This document shows, in pieces, positions 1-6,539 of a stretch of DNA of 8,725 nt. Each line of letters begins with the position of its first letter. Position 1 is the first letter of the stretch. The notes beneath the pieces were generated by a model. The model was not told the DNA's origin, made no database searches, and saw only the letters and a list, made by a program, of their open reading frames with translations. The DNA is taken from contig CALLKI010000013.1 of assembly GCA_938008415.1 (NCBI GenBank), positions 1 through 8,725 of the forward strand. The letters are read 5' to 3'. Position numbers and translations under genes: made by a program. This DNA comes from an uncultured Luteimonas sp. (GTDB lineage Bacteria; Pseudomonadota; Gammaproteobacteria; Xanthomonadales; Xanthomonadaceae).

Positions 1-1922
1 GCGCCCAGGGTCTTCATGATTTCCTGCGGCTCGATGCCGTTGCCCAGCGACTTGGACATCTTGCGGCCGTGCTCGTCAACGGTGAAGCCGTGGGTCAGGC
101 ACTGGCGGTACGGCGCGGCCCTGTCGATGGCCACGCCGGTCAGCAGCGAGGACTGGAACCAGCCGCGGTGCTGGTCGGAACCCTCGAGGTACAGGTCCGC
201 CGGCTTGCCGAAGCCGCGCTCGAGCAGCACGCCCTCGTGGGTGACGCCGCTGTCGAACCAGACGTCGAGGATGTCGGTGACCTTCTCGTAGTCCTTCGCC
301 TCCCCGCCCAGAAGTTCCGCCGGGTCCAGCGAGTACCACACGTCCACGCCTTCCTTCTCGACCCGGTCGGCGACCTGGAGCATCAGCTCGACGCTGCGCG
401 GGTGCGGCTCGCCGGTCTCGCGGTGCACGAACAGCGCGATCGGCACGCCCCAGGTGCGCTGGCGCGAGATCGTCCAGTCGGGGCGGCCCTCGACCATCGC
501 GGCGATGCGCGCCTCGCCCCAGGCCGGGAACCAGGCCACGCCCCTGATCGCCTCCAGCGCGTCGCGGCGCAGGTTGGCCTGGTCCATCGAGATGAACCAC
601 TGCTGCGTGGCGCGGAACGCGATCGGCGTCTTGTGCCGCCAGCAGTGCGGGTAGCTGTGCCCGATGCGGGCATGGGCAAGCAGCGTGCCGTCGCGCCCGA
701 GCACCTCGATGATGGCGTCGTTGGCCTTCCAGATGTGCAGGCCGGCCAGTTCCGTGCCGTGCGCCGCCGGCGTGGACGGCAGGTACACGCCGCGGCCGTC
801 CACCGGGTTGAGCTCGGCGGCGGAATACTTCTCCAGCAGGTCGTAGCGGCGCGCGACCGCGTAGTCCTCCTGGCCGTGGCCGGGCGCGGTGTGCACGGCG
901 CCGGTGCCGTCCTCGTCGGACACGTGGTCGCCGAGCAGGACCGGGATGTCGCGCCCGTCGTAGAACGGATGGGCGAACAGCAGGCCCTCCAGCGCCTCGC
1001 CGCGGGCGCGGCCATGGACGACCACCTCCTCGACCCCGTAGCGCTTCAGCGCGCGTCCGGCCAGCGCCTCGGCCAGCACCAGCCAGCGGCGGCGCCCTTC
1101 CCGCTTCGGCCCCTCGACCAGCACGTAGTCGATCCCGGCGCCCATCGAGATCGCCAGCGACGCCGGCAGCGTCCACGGCGTCGTGGTCCAGATCACCGCG
1201 GCGACCTCGACGTCCTCCGGCACCTCGACGCCGAACTTCCGCGCCACCGCCTGCGGGCTGCGCGCGGCGTAGGCCACGTCGATCGCCGGCGAGACCTTGT
1301 CGGCGTACTCGATCTCGGCCTCGGCCAGCGCCGAGCCGCAGTCGAAGCACCAGTGCACGGGCTTGACGCCGCGGGCGAGGTGGCCGTTCCCGATCACCTT
1401 CGCCAGCGCGCGCAGCTCGTTGGCCTCGAAGCGGAAGTCCAGTGTCCGGTACGGGTTGTCCCAGTCGCCGATCACGCCCAGGCGCTTGAAGTCACGGCGC
1501 TGGATCTCGATCTGCTCGAGCGCGTACTCGCGGCACTTCTGCCGGAACCCGGCGGCGTCGAGCTTCGTGCCGACCTTGCCGTACTTCTTCTCGACCGCGA
1601 TCTCGATCGGCAGGCCGTGGCAGTCCCAGCCGGGCACGTACGGCGCGTCGAAGCCGGCCAGGTACTTCGACTTGACGATGATGTCCTTGAGGATCTTGTT
1701 GACCGCGTGCCCGAGGTGGATCGCGCCGTTGGCGTACGGCGGGCCGTCGTGCAGCACGAACAGCGGCCGTCCCTTCGCGTTCTCGCGCAGGCGGGCGTAC
1801 AGCCCCTCGCGTTCCCAGCGCTCGAGCGTCTCGGGCTCGCGCCTGGGCAGGTCGCCGCGCATCGGGAAGTCGGTCGCCGGCAGCAGGATGGTGGATTTGT
1901 AGCGGTTCTCTTCGGAGCTCAC
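1..1922 (-). CDS. ileS: Isoleucyl-tRNA synthetase, N-terminal 640 residues (3' end beyond window)
   Basis: This class I aminoacyl-tRNA synthetase charges tRNA-Ile with isoleucine in the cytoplasm. Translating from the GTG at 1922 gives 640 intact codons running off the left edge. The ATP-binding HIGH-type motif is HLGH at residues 69-72, within GPPYANGAIHLGH. The CP1 editing domain shows WTTTPWTLP (245-253) and GTGAVHTAPGHGQEDY (339-354). The catalytic core resumes with DVWFDSG near 555, and the KMSKS loop is at 621-625. Family members are about 940 residues long, so some 300 residues are missing: the anticodon-binding domain and any C-terminal zinc site. The GTG start is chosen because the conserved N-terminal stretch LPATDFPMRGDLP begins only 13 residues later, and because it overlaps the ribF stop by 4 nt (GTGA), implying coupled translation. 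No clear Shine-Dalgarno sequence precedes it. ileS normally lies downstream of ribF in gammaproteobacteria, often followed by lspA, which is outside the window. Confidence 0.97.
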   Translation of the reverse strand, partial: MSSEENRYKSTILLPATDFPMRGDLPRREPETLERWEREGLYARLRENAKGRPLFVLHDGPPYANGAIHLGHAVNKILKDIIVKSKYLAGFDAPYVPGWDCHGLPIEIAVEKKYGKVGTKLDAAGFRQKCREYALEQIEIQRRDFKRLGVIGDWDNPYRTLDFRFEANELRALAKVIGNGHLARGVKPVHWCFDCGSALAEAEIEYADKVSPAIDVAYAARSPQAVARKFGVEVPEDVEVAAVIWTTTPWTLPASLAISMGAGIDYVLVEGPKREGRRRWLVLAEALAGRALKRYGVEEVVVHGRARGEALEGLLFAHPFYDGRDIPVLLGDHVSDEDGTGAVHTAPGHGQEDYAVARRYDLLEKYSAAELNPVDGRGVYLPSTPAAHGTELAGLHIWKANDAIIEVLGRDGTLLAHARIGHSYPHCWRHKTPIAFRATQQWFISMDQANLRRDALEAIRGVAWFPAWGEARIAAMVEGRPDWTISRQRTWGVPIALFVHRETGEPHPRSVELMLQVADRVEKEGVDVWYSLDPAELLGGEAKDYEKVTDILDVWFDSGVTHEGVLLERGFGKPADLYLEGSDQHRGWFQSSLLTGVAIDRAAPYRQCLTHGFTVDEHGRKMSKSLGNGIEPQEIMKTLG

Positions 1923-2869
1923 GCGCAGGCCTGTTTCCGGTTGTATTGCAGCAAGCGCCGCGCCTCGGCGGCATCGCGGTCCATCTGCGCGACCAGGGTC
2001 GGCAGGTCGGGGAACTTCACCTCGTCGCGCAGCCTGGCGACGAACTCGACCTCGATCCGGCGCCCGTACAGGTCGCCCTCGAAGTCGAACAGGTGCGCTT
2101 CCAGCAGCGGCTCGACGCCGCCGACCGTCGGCCGCGTGCCGAAGCTCGACACCGACGGCCACGGCCTGTCGCCCACGCCATGCACCCGGGTGGCGTAGAT
2201 GCCGCGCAGCGCCGGGACCTTGTTGCCGAAGCGCAGGTTGGCGGTCGGGTAGCCCAGGGTGCGGCCGAGCTGCCGTCCGCGCACCACCCGGCCCGCGACC
2301 GAGTACGGCTTGCCGAGCAGGCGCGCTGCCGCGGCGAAGTCGCCCGCGGCCAGGGCGCCACGGATGCGCGTGCTGGAGACGCGCTCGCCGTCGAGCAGGA
2401 CCGGCTCGAGTTCGTGCGCCTCGAAGCCGTGGCGCGCCCCCCCGGCGCGCAGCAGCGCGATGTCACCGGCGCGGCGGTGGCCGAAGCGGAACTCCGGCCC
2501 GACCCAGACCTCGCGCGCGCGCAGGCGCCGCACGAGCACGGCCTCGACGAACTCCTCCGCGGACATCGCCGACAGCCTGGCGTCGAAGCGCAGCAGCCCG
2601 ACCAGGTCGGCGCCAAGCGCGTGCAGCCCCTCGATCTTCGCCCGTGGCAGCGACAGCCGCGGCGGCGGGGCGTGCCGGCCGAAGAACTCGCGCGGCAGCG
2701 GCTCGAAGCTCACCGCCACCGCGGGCAAGCCCAGCTCGCGGGCGCGCGCGACCGCGCGCCGCACCAGCGCGCGATGGCCCAGGTGCAGGCCGTCGAACGC
2801 CCCGATGCAGACCACACTGCCGGCCGGGCACAGCAGCCCGCCGGCCACGTCGCGGAAAAGCGTGCTCAT
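1919..2869 (-). CDS. ribF: Bifunctional riboflavin kinase / FAD synthetase (RibF)
   Basis: RibF phosphorylates riboflavin to FMN and adenylylates FMN to FAD. The 316-residue protein has the usual two modules. The N-terminal nucleotidyltransferase carries GAFDGLHLGH at 23-32 and SSTRIR at 165-170. The C-terminal flavokinase domain (about 185-310) carries GRQLGRTLGYPTAN at 198-211. The ATG at 2869 is preferred over an in-frame TTG at 2881: it places the GxFDG motif at residue 23, as I recall for E. coli RibF, and the extra residues (MPLP) are not family-like. There is no Shine-Dalgarno sequence; the bases just before ATG are pyrimidine-rich (CCCCTCCCC). A TATACT hexamer lies 11 nt upstream of the ATG (see the regulatory entry). 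The gene sits 42 nt after murJ, and its stop overlaps the ileS start by 4 nt, so the three genes are probably one transcription unit. The frame is complete and undamaged. Confidence 0.96.
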   Translation of the reverse strand: MSTLFRDVAGGLLCPAGSVVCIGAFDGLHLGHRALVRRAVARARELGLPAVAVSFEPLPREFFGRHAPPPRLSLPRAKIEGLHALGADLVGLLRFDARLSAMSAEEFVEAVLVRRLRAREVWVGPEFRFGHRRAGDIALLRAGGARHGFEAHELEPVLLDGERVSSTRIRGALAAGDFAAAARLLGKPYSVAGRVVRGRQLGRTLGYPTANLRFGNKVPALRGIYATRVHGVGDRPWPSVSSFGTRPTVGGVEPLLEAHLFDFEGDLYGRRIEVEFVARLRDEVKFPDLPTLVAQMDRDAAEARRLLQYNRKQACA

Positions 2870-2880
2870 GGGGAGGGGCA

Positions 2881-2886
2881 AGTATA
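2881..2886 (-). promoter_or_regulatory. Candidate -10 element just upstream of ribF
   Basis: The minus strand reads TATACT here, five of six matches to TATAAT in a very GC-rich gap between murJ and ribF. A transcript starting about 7 nt downstream (near 2874) would carry only about 5 nt before the ribF ATG. No convincing -35 hexamer lies 16-18 nt upstream; the bases there are GGGGAG-like. This is therefore a weak call, made mainly because ribF also lacks a Shine-Dalgarno sequence. Confidence 0.25.
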
Positions 2887-2911
2887 GCGGCGGCGGGCCC
2901 GTCCTCCCCGC

Positions 2912-4513
2912 TCAGTGCCGCAGGTCGCGCGGGCGCAGGCCGCAGGCCAGCATTGCCAGCGCATAGGTGGCGGCGCCGGCGGCGATCACCGCCAGCAGCC
3001 AGCCCACGCGGTGTTCCCACCCCGCCAGCGAGGTCCAGTCGCCGATCCAGCCGCGCAAGGCCAGCACCACCGTGGCCATCGCCGCGCAGGACAGCAGCAG
3101 GCGCAGGGCGAACGCGCCCCAGCCGGGCAGCGGCCGGTACAGGGCCGCGCGGCGCAGCGCGCGCCACAGCATCCAGGCGTTGAGGATGCCCGCCAGCGCC
3201 GTGGCCAGGGCGATGCCGCCGTGCGCGCCCTGCACGCCCCCCAGCCACAGCGGCACGGTGATGGCGAAGGTCAGGGCCACGTTCGCGGCCACCGTGCCGA
3301 GCGCCACGCGCATCGGCGTCCTCGTGTCCTGGCGCGCGTAGAACGCCGGCGCCAGCACCTTGCTCAGCATGAACGCCGGCACGCCGATGCTCATCGCGGT
3401 CAGGCTGACCGCGGCCATCCGCGTGTCGTGCGCGGTGAACTCCCCGTAGTTGTAGACCGTCGCGGTGATCGGCTCGGCCAGCAGCAGCAGGCCCAGCCCG
3501 GCAGGCACGCCGGCCAGCAGCGCCATGCGCAGTCCCCAGTCCAGCGAGCGGTTGTAGCCATCGGCGTCCTCGGCTGCGTGGCGGCGCGACAGGTGCGGCA
3601 GGATCACCGTGCCCAGCGCCACCCCGAACAGGCCGAGCGGGAATTCGATCAGGCGGTCCGAGTAGTACAGCCAGTCCACGCTGCCGGCGGCCAGCACGGA
3701 GGCGAACGCGGTGCCGACGATCAGGTTCACCTGCGCCACCGAGGACGAGAACAGCGTCGGCAGCATCAGCCGCCCGACCTTGCGCACCTCGGGATGGCGG
3801 AAGTCCAGGCGCAGCCGCGGCCGCAGCCCGTACCTGCCGAGCGCTGGCCACAGCAGCACCAGCTGCAGCAACCCGGCCAGCAGCACGCCCCAGGCCAGTC
3901 CCACCGGCGGCACCTCGAACCGCGGCGCCAGCCAGAGCATGGCCGCGATCATGGTCAGGTTGTGCAGCACCGGGGTGAATGCCGGCAGCCCGAAGCGGCC
4001 GTGGCTGTTCAGGATAGAGGCCGCCAGCGACATCATCGAGATCGCCAGCAGGTACGGGAAGGTGACCCGCAGCATCTGCGCGGTCAGGCGCAGCAGTTCC
4101 GGGTCGTCCAGCCAGCCCGGCGCGAACAGCCGCGCGATCCACGGCGACAGCAGCATCCCCGCGCCGCACACCACCAGCACCACCGCGCACAGCGCGCCGG
4201 CCATGTGGTCGACGAAGGATTTCAGCGCCGCCCGGTCGCCCTTCTCCCGGATCCCGTTGAGCACCGGCACGAAGGCCATCGCCATCGAGCCCTCGGCGAA
4301 GATCCGGCGCAGGAAATTGGGGATCCGGTAGGCCACGATGAAGGCGCTCATCGCCCCGCCGGTGCCGAACAGGGTGGCCTGCAGCATGTCGCGGGCGAAA
4401 CCCGCGATCCGCGACAGCAGGGTCATGCCGCTGAAGACCGCGGTCGAGCGCAGCAGGCCGTGCCTGCCCCCCGCCCGGGGGGCCGCGCGGGAGGCCGGAT
4501 CGGGGGTGCTCAC
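2912..4513 (-). CDS. murJ: Lipid II flippase MurJ (MviN family)
   Basis: MurJ is an inner-membrane MOP-superfamily protein that flips lipid II to the periplasm for peptidoglycan synthesis. The 533-residue product is hydrophobic throughout, with many apparent membrane segments (the family has 14), and is close to family length. Family signatures are MTLLSRIAGFARD (30-42), RIPNFLRRIFAEG (63-75), DRLIEFPLGLFGVALGT (286-302) and KVLAPAFYARQDTRTP (385-400). Aligned by eye to remembered E. coli MurJ, the essential arginines R18, R24, R52 and R270 correspond to R35, R41, R69 and R287 and are kept, but the D39 position is Ser56. The GTG at 4513 is chosen because GGGAGG lies 4 nt upstream; an in-frame TTG at 4549 has no such support. 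The N-terminus is about 17 residues longer than in E. coli. It is probably the first gene of murJ-ribF-ileS and is divergent from rpsT. I could not identify its own promoter with confidence. Confidence 0.95.
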   Translation of the reverse strand: MSTPDPASRAAPRAGGRHGLLRSTAVFSGMTLLSRIAGFARDMLQATLFGTGGAMSAFIVAYRIPNFLRRIFAEGSMAMAFVPVLNGIREKGDRAALKSFVDHMAGALCAVVLVVCGAGMLLSPWIARLFAPGWLDDPELLRLTAQMLRVTFPYLLAISMMSLAASILNSHGRFGLPAFTPVLHNLTMIAAMLWLAPRFEVPPVGLAWGVLLAGLLQLVLLWPALGRYGLRPRLRLDFRHPEVRKVGRLMLPTLFSSSVAQVNLIVGTAFASVLAAGSVDWLYYSDRLIEFPLGLFGVALGTVILPHLSRRHAAEDADGYNRSLDWGLRMALLAGVPAGLGLLLLAEPITATVYNYGEFTAHDTRMAAVSLTAMSIGVPAFMLSKVLAPAFYARQDTRTPMRVALGTVAANVALTFAITVPLWLGGVQGAHGGIALATALAGILNAWMLWRALRRAALYRPLPGWGAFALRLLLSCAAMATVVLALRGWIGDWTSLAGWEHRVGWLLAVIAAGAATYALAMLACGLRPRDLRH

Positions 4514-4540
4514 CGGGCCTCCCGGCGCGCCAGGGCGTTG

Positions 4541-4569
4541 TTGACGCAAGTTACTGAATCCCCCATAAT
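4541..4569 (+). promoter_or_regulatory. Sigma-70 promoter of rpsT
   Basis: A -35 hexamer TTGACG (4541-4546) and a -10 hexamer CATAAT (4564-4569) are separated by exactly 17 nt, each with five of six consensus matches. This is the best sigma-70 match I found in the window and suits a highly expressed ribosomal protein gene. Transcription should start near 4576, leaving a leader of about 70 nt before the rpsT GTG. The element lies within the roughly 130-bp murJ-rpsT divergent gap, close upstream of the murJ start. Confidence 0.8.
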
Positions 4570-4586
4570 TTCCTGCTCCGTCTACC

Positions 4587-4612
4587 CGAAGCCCGGCCCC
4601 TGCCGGGCTTCG
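4587..4612 (+). promoter_or_regulatory. Hairpin in the rpsT leader RNA
   Basis: CGAAGCCCGGC (4587-4597) pairs perfectly with GCCGGGCTTCG (4602-4612) around a CCCT loop, giving an 11-bp GC-rich stem about 11 nt after the predicted transcription start. No U-tract follows, so it is not a standard intrinsic terminator. It could protect the 5' end of the mRNA, pause polymerase or take part in S20 autoregulation. The base pairing is seen directly; the role is inference. Confidence 0.6.
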
Positions 4613-4647
4613 ATGCCCGAATTCCCAACAGTTTCCAGGATTCCATC

Positions 4648-4926
4648 GTGGCCAACATCAAGTCCGCACAGAAGCGCGCCAAGCAGACCGTCGTGCGCAA
4701 TGCGCGCAATTCTGCCCAGCGTTCGCAGCTGCGCACCGCCATCAAGAAGGTGATCAAGGCGCTCAACGCCAACGACGTCGCCGCCGCCGAGGCCGCCTTC
4801 GCGGTCGCCCAGCCGCTGCTGGACCGCTTCAGCTCCCGCGGCCTGATCCACAGGAACAAGGCCGCCCGCCACAAGAGCCGCCTGAACGCCCGCATCAAGG
4901 CGCTCAAGACGGCCTCCGCGGCCTGA
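4648..4926 (+). CDS. rpsT: Small ribosomal subunit protein bS20
   Basis: bS20 binds 16S rRNA in the body of the 30S subunit and helps early assembly. The 92-residue, strongly basic, Lys/Arg/Ala-rich helical protein begins MANIKSAQKRAKQ and contains RGLIHRNKAARHKSRLN near the C-terminus, both diagnostic of the family. E. coli S20 is slightly shorter (about 87 residues). The start is GTG at 4648, with AGGA at 4637-4640 at 7-nt spacing. A non-AUG start fits the family: E. coli rpsT starts at UUG and its translation is fed back on by S20. The gene is monocistronic here, with its own promoter at 4541-4569, a leader hairpin at 4587-4612 and a terminator at 4951-4977. It is divergent from murJ and convergent with obgE. 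Confidence 0.98.
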   Translation: MANIKSAQKRAKQTVVRNARNSAQRSQLRTAIKKVIKALNANDVAAAEAAFAVAQPLLDRFSSRGLIHRNKAARHKSRLNARIKALKTASAA

Positions 4927-4950
4927 CACCCGCCCCATCCGGCGGCATGC

Positions 4951-4977
4951 GAAGGACCCGGCGCAAGCCGGGTTTTT
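4951..4977 (+). terminator. Intrinsic terminator of rpsT
   Basis: ACCCGGC (4956-4962) and GCCGGGT (4967-4973) form a 7-bp stem closed by a GCAA (GNRA-type) tetraloop, followed directly by further Ts to 4977. It lies about 30 nt after the rpsT stop. Read from the opposite strand, the hairpin is followed by CCTTCGC rather than a T-run, so it should serve mainly rpsT and be a poor terminator for the converging obgE. Confidence 0.85.
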
Positions 4978-5067
4978 CGTGTCCGCGCAGCGGCCGGCGC
5001 GGCCCCGCCCCCCGCTCCGGGCGTCCTCCCCGCCGGCGAACCGTGCGCCACCACGGCGCGCACGCGC

Positions 5068-6135
5068 TCAACCGCCCGCCGGCCGGGGCTCCGGGTCCGC
5101 GGCGTCCCGGGCCTCGCGCTCCACCCGCCCCATCTCGTCCAGGTGCGCCTGCACCCGCAGCATCACCTCACGGGTGCCCTCGCGCGCCAGGCCAGAGACG
5201 AGGAACCAGGGCGCGGTCCAGCCCAGTTCCGAGACGATGCGCCCGGCCCGCGCGCGCGCCTCCTCCGGCGGCAGCAGGTCGGCCTTGTTGATCAGCAGCC
5301 AGCGCGGCTTGCGCAGCAGGTCCGGGTCGAACCGCTCCAGTTCGCGCTCGATCACCCGCACCTGCTCGACCGGGTCGCTGCCGTCCATCGGCTCGATCTC
5401 GACCAGGTGCAGCAGCAGCCGGGTGCGCTGCACGTGGCGCAGGAAGGTCGCGCCCAGGCCGATGCCCTCCGCGGCGCCCTCGATCAGGCCCGGGATGTCC
5501 GCGATCACGAAGCTGCGCGCCGGCCCCACGCTGACCACGCCGAGGTTGGGATAGAGCGTGGTGAACGGGTAGTCCGCGACCTTGGGCGTGGCCGCGGACA
5601 CCGCACGGATCAGGGTGCTCTTGCCGGCGTTGGGGAAACCCAGCAGGCCGACGTCGGCCAGCAGCTTCAACTCCAGCCGCAGCGTGCGCTCCTCGCCCGG
5701 CTGGCCCGGGGTGGCCTGCCGCGGAGCGCGGTTGGTCGAGCTCTTGAAGTGCATGTTGCCGAGCCCGCCCTTGCCGCCGCGCGCGACCAGCAGGCGCTGG
5801 CCGTGCCGGGTCAGGTCGCCGATCACCTCGTCGGTGTCCACGTTGTGGACCACGGTGCCGACCGGCACGGTGATGAACAGGTCCTCGCCGCTGCGGCCGT
5901 ACATCTGCCGGCCCATGCCGTTCTCGCCGCGCCGGGCGCGGAACTTCGTCTGGTGGCGGAAGTCGACCAGGGTGTTGAGGTTCTCGTCGGCCACCAGCCA
6001 GACGCTGCCCCCGTCGCCCCCGTCGCCCCCGTCCGGGCCTCCCAGCGGGATGAACTTCTCGCGGCGGAAACTCACGCAGCCGTTGCCGCCGCTGCCGGCG
6101 ATGACGGTGATGACGGCTTCATCGACGAGCTTCAT
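5068..6135 (-). CDS. obgE: Obg-family GTPase ObgE/CgtA
   Basis: ObgE is an essential GTPase that binds the 50S subunit and links ribosome assembly to growth and stress signalling. The 355-residue protein has the Obg fold at 1-158, with the glycine-rich PDGGDGGDGGS near 34-44 and the RGGKGGLGN turn at 119-127. The G domain follows: G1 GFPNAGKS (166-173), switch I DYPFTTL (188-194), G3 DIPGLIEG (213-220), G4 NKAD (283-286) and a G5-like SGLAREG (314-320). The G5 motif has Gly where Ala is usual (SA). The C-terminus is short and lacks the long acidic tail of the E. coli protein. The ATG at 6135 starts the canonical MKLVDEA sequence; only weak purines (GAG) precede it. obgE lies downstream of rplU-rpmA as in many proteobacteria, but a strong terminator separates them, so it may rely on its own promoter or on readthrough. 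Its 3' end converges on rpsT. Confidence 0.97.
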   Translation of the reverse strand: MKLVDEAVITVIAGSGGNGCVSFRREKFIPLGGPDGGDGGDGGSVWLVADENLNTLVDFRHQTKFRARRGENGMGRQMYGRSGEDLFITVPVGTVVHNVDTDEVIGDLTRHGQRLLVARGGKGGLGNMHFKSSTNRAPRQATPGQPGEERTLRLELKLLADVGLLGFPNAGKSTLIRAVSAATPKVADYPFTTLYPNLGVVSVGPARSFVIADIPGLIEGAAEGIGLGATFLRHVQRTRLLLHLVEIEPMDGSDPVEQVRVIERELERFDPDLLRKPRWLLINKADLLPPEEARARAGRIVSELGWTAPWFLVSGLAREGTREVMLRVQAHLDEMGRVEREARDAADPEPRPAGG

Positions 6136-6175
6136 GGCTGGACTCGGGACCTGCAGGGATCGGGATGGCAGTCTA

Positions 6176-6194
6176 CCCGCCGTTGGCAGGCGGG
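6176..6194 (-). repeat. Small inverted repeat in the rpmA-obgE gap
   Basis: CCCGCC (6176-6181) and GGCGGG (6189-6194) are perfect inverted arms around a 7-nt loop, about 40 nt upstream of the obgE ATG. This could be a leader hairpin for obgE or chance in GC-rich DNA. On the minus strand a TAGACT hexamer adjoins it, but I see no matching -35, so I do not call an obgE promoter. Confidence 0.3.
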
Positions 6195-6210
6195 ACGGGG
6201 CAGCGGATAC

Positions 6211-6240
6211 GAAAAACCCCGCCGAAGCGGGGTCTTCGTG
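6211..6240 (-). terminator. Intrinsic terminator after rpmA
   Basis: Read on the minus strand, ACCCCGC and GCGGGGT (plus-strand arms at 6227-6233 and 6216-6222) form a 7-bp stem closed by a UUCG tetraloop with a C-G closing pair, an unusually stable loop type. A run of five Ts follows (plus strand 6212-6216). It lies about 30 nt downstream of the rpmA stop and upstream of obgE, so it should end most rplU-rpmA transcripts. Confidence 0.85.
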
Positions 6241-6261
6241 CGGCGGGTTCGCGGCCTGCGC

Positions 6262-6522
6262 TCAGGCCCCGGCGACCACGCTCACGGTGCGGCGCTTCTT
6301 CGGGCCCTTGACCGAGAACTCGACGCGGCCGTCGACCAGCGCGTACAGCGTGTGGTCACGGCCCAGGCCCACGCCCGGACCCGGATGGAACTGGGTGCCG
6401 CGCTGGCGGACGATGATGTTGCCGGCCGAGACGGCCTGGCCGCCGAAGATCTTCACGCCGAGGTACTTCGGATTGGAGTCGCGGCCGTTGCGCGAGGAAC
6501 CGACGCCCTTTTTGTGTGCCAT
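6262..6522 (-). CDS. rpmA: Large ribosomal subunit protein bL27
   Basis: bL27 is a 50S protein whose N-terminal tail reaches toward the peptidyl-transferase centre and helps tRNA placement. The 86-residue product begins MAHKKGVGSSRNGRDS and contains RQRGTQFHPG in the conserved core, both diagnostic. The mature-type MAHKK start shows there is no cleavable N-terminal extension of the kind found in Firmicutes. The ATG at 6522 has an excellent Shine-Dalgarno sequence, AAGGAG at 6531-6536 with 8-nt spacing. Only 17 nt separate it from the rplU stop, so the two are co-transcribed. The intrinsic terminator at 6211-6240 follows. Confidence 0.98.
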   Translation of the reverse strand: MAHKKGVGSSRNGRDSNPKYLGVKIFGGQAVSAGNIIVRQRGTQFHPGPGVGLGRDHTLYALVDGRVEFSVKGPKKRRTVSVVAGA

Positions 6523-6539
6523 GGCTGCTTCTCCTTACT

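Noticed and set aside
76..1350. A 424-codon minus-strand frame that might suggest a separate gene or a frameshift in ileS
   Set aside because: The ileS frame itself is continuous from 1922 to the edge with all motifs in order, so this is an alternative-frame shadow.
69..2198. A 709-codon open frame on the + strand opposite ileS and ribF
   Set aside because: Its product is low-complexity (Arg/Ala/Val/Asp-rich) with no recognisable domain, and it crosses two clearly conserved genes on the other strand. It is a GC-driven antisense frame.
2870..2911. FMN riboswitch in front of ribF
   Set aside because: The gap is only 42 nt, too short for the RFN element, and the bases show none of its conserved helices.
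2463..4190. A 575-codon minus-strand frame spanning ribF and murJ
   Set aside because: It is Ala/Gly/Arg-rich without domain signatures and overlaps two intact conserved genes in another frame.
2915..4753. A 612-codon + strand frame opposite murJ, ending inside rpsT
   Set aside because: It is Gln/Arg/His-rich low complexity and antisense to murJ. It runs through the rpsT promoter and hairpin, so it cannot be a sensible gene.
4613..4753. Upstream AUG at 4613 in the rpsT leader, opening a 46-codon frame overlapping rpsT out of frame
   Set aside because: It has no good Shine-Dalgarno sequence and starts right after the stable hairpin. The peptide inside rpsT is a by-product of the S20 codons.
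4551..5063. A 170-codon minus-strand frame antisense to rpsT
   Set aside because: It covers the rpsT promoter, gene and terminator in reverse and has no family features.
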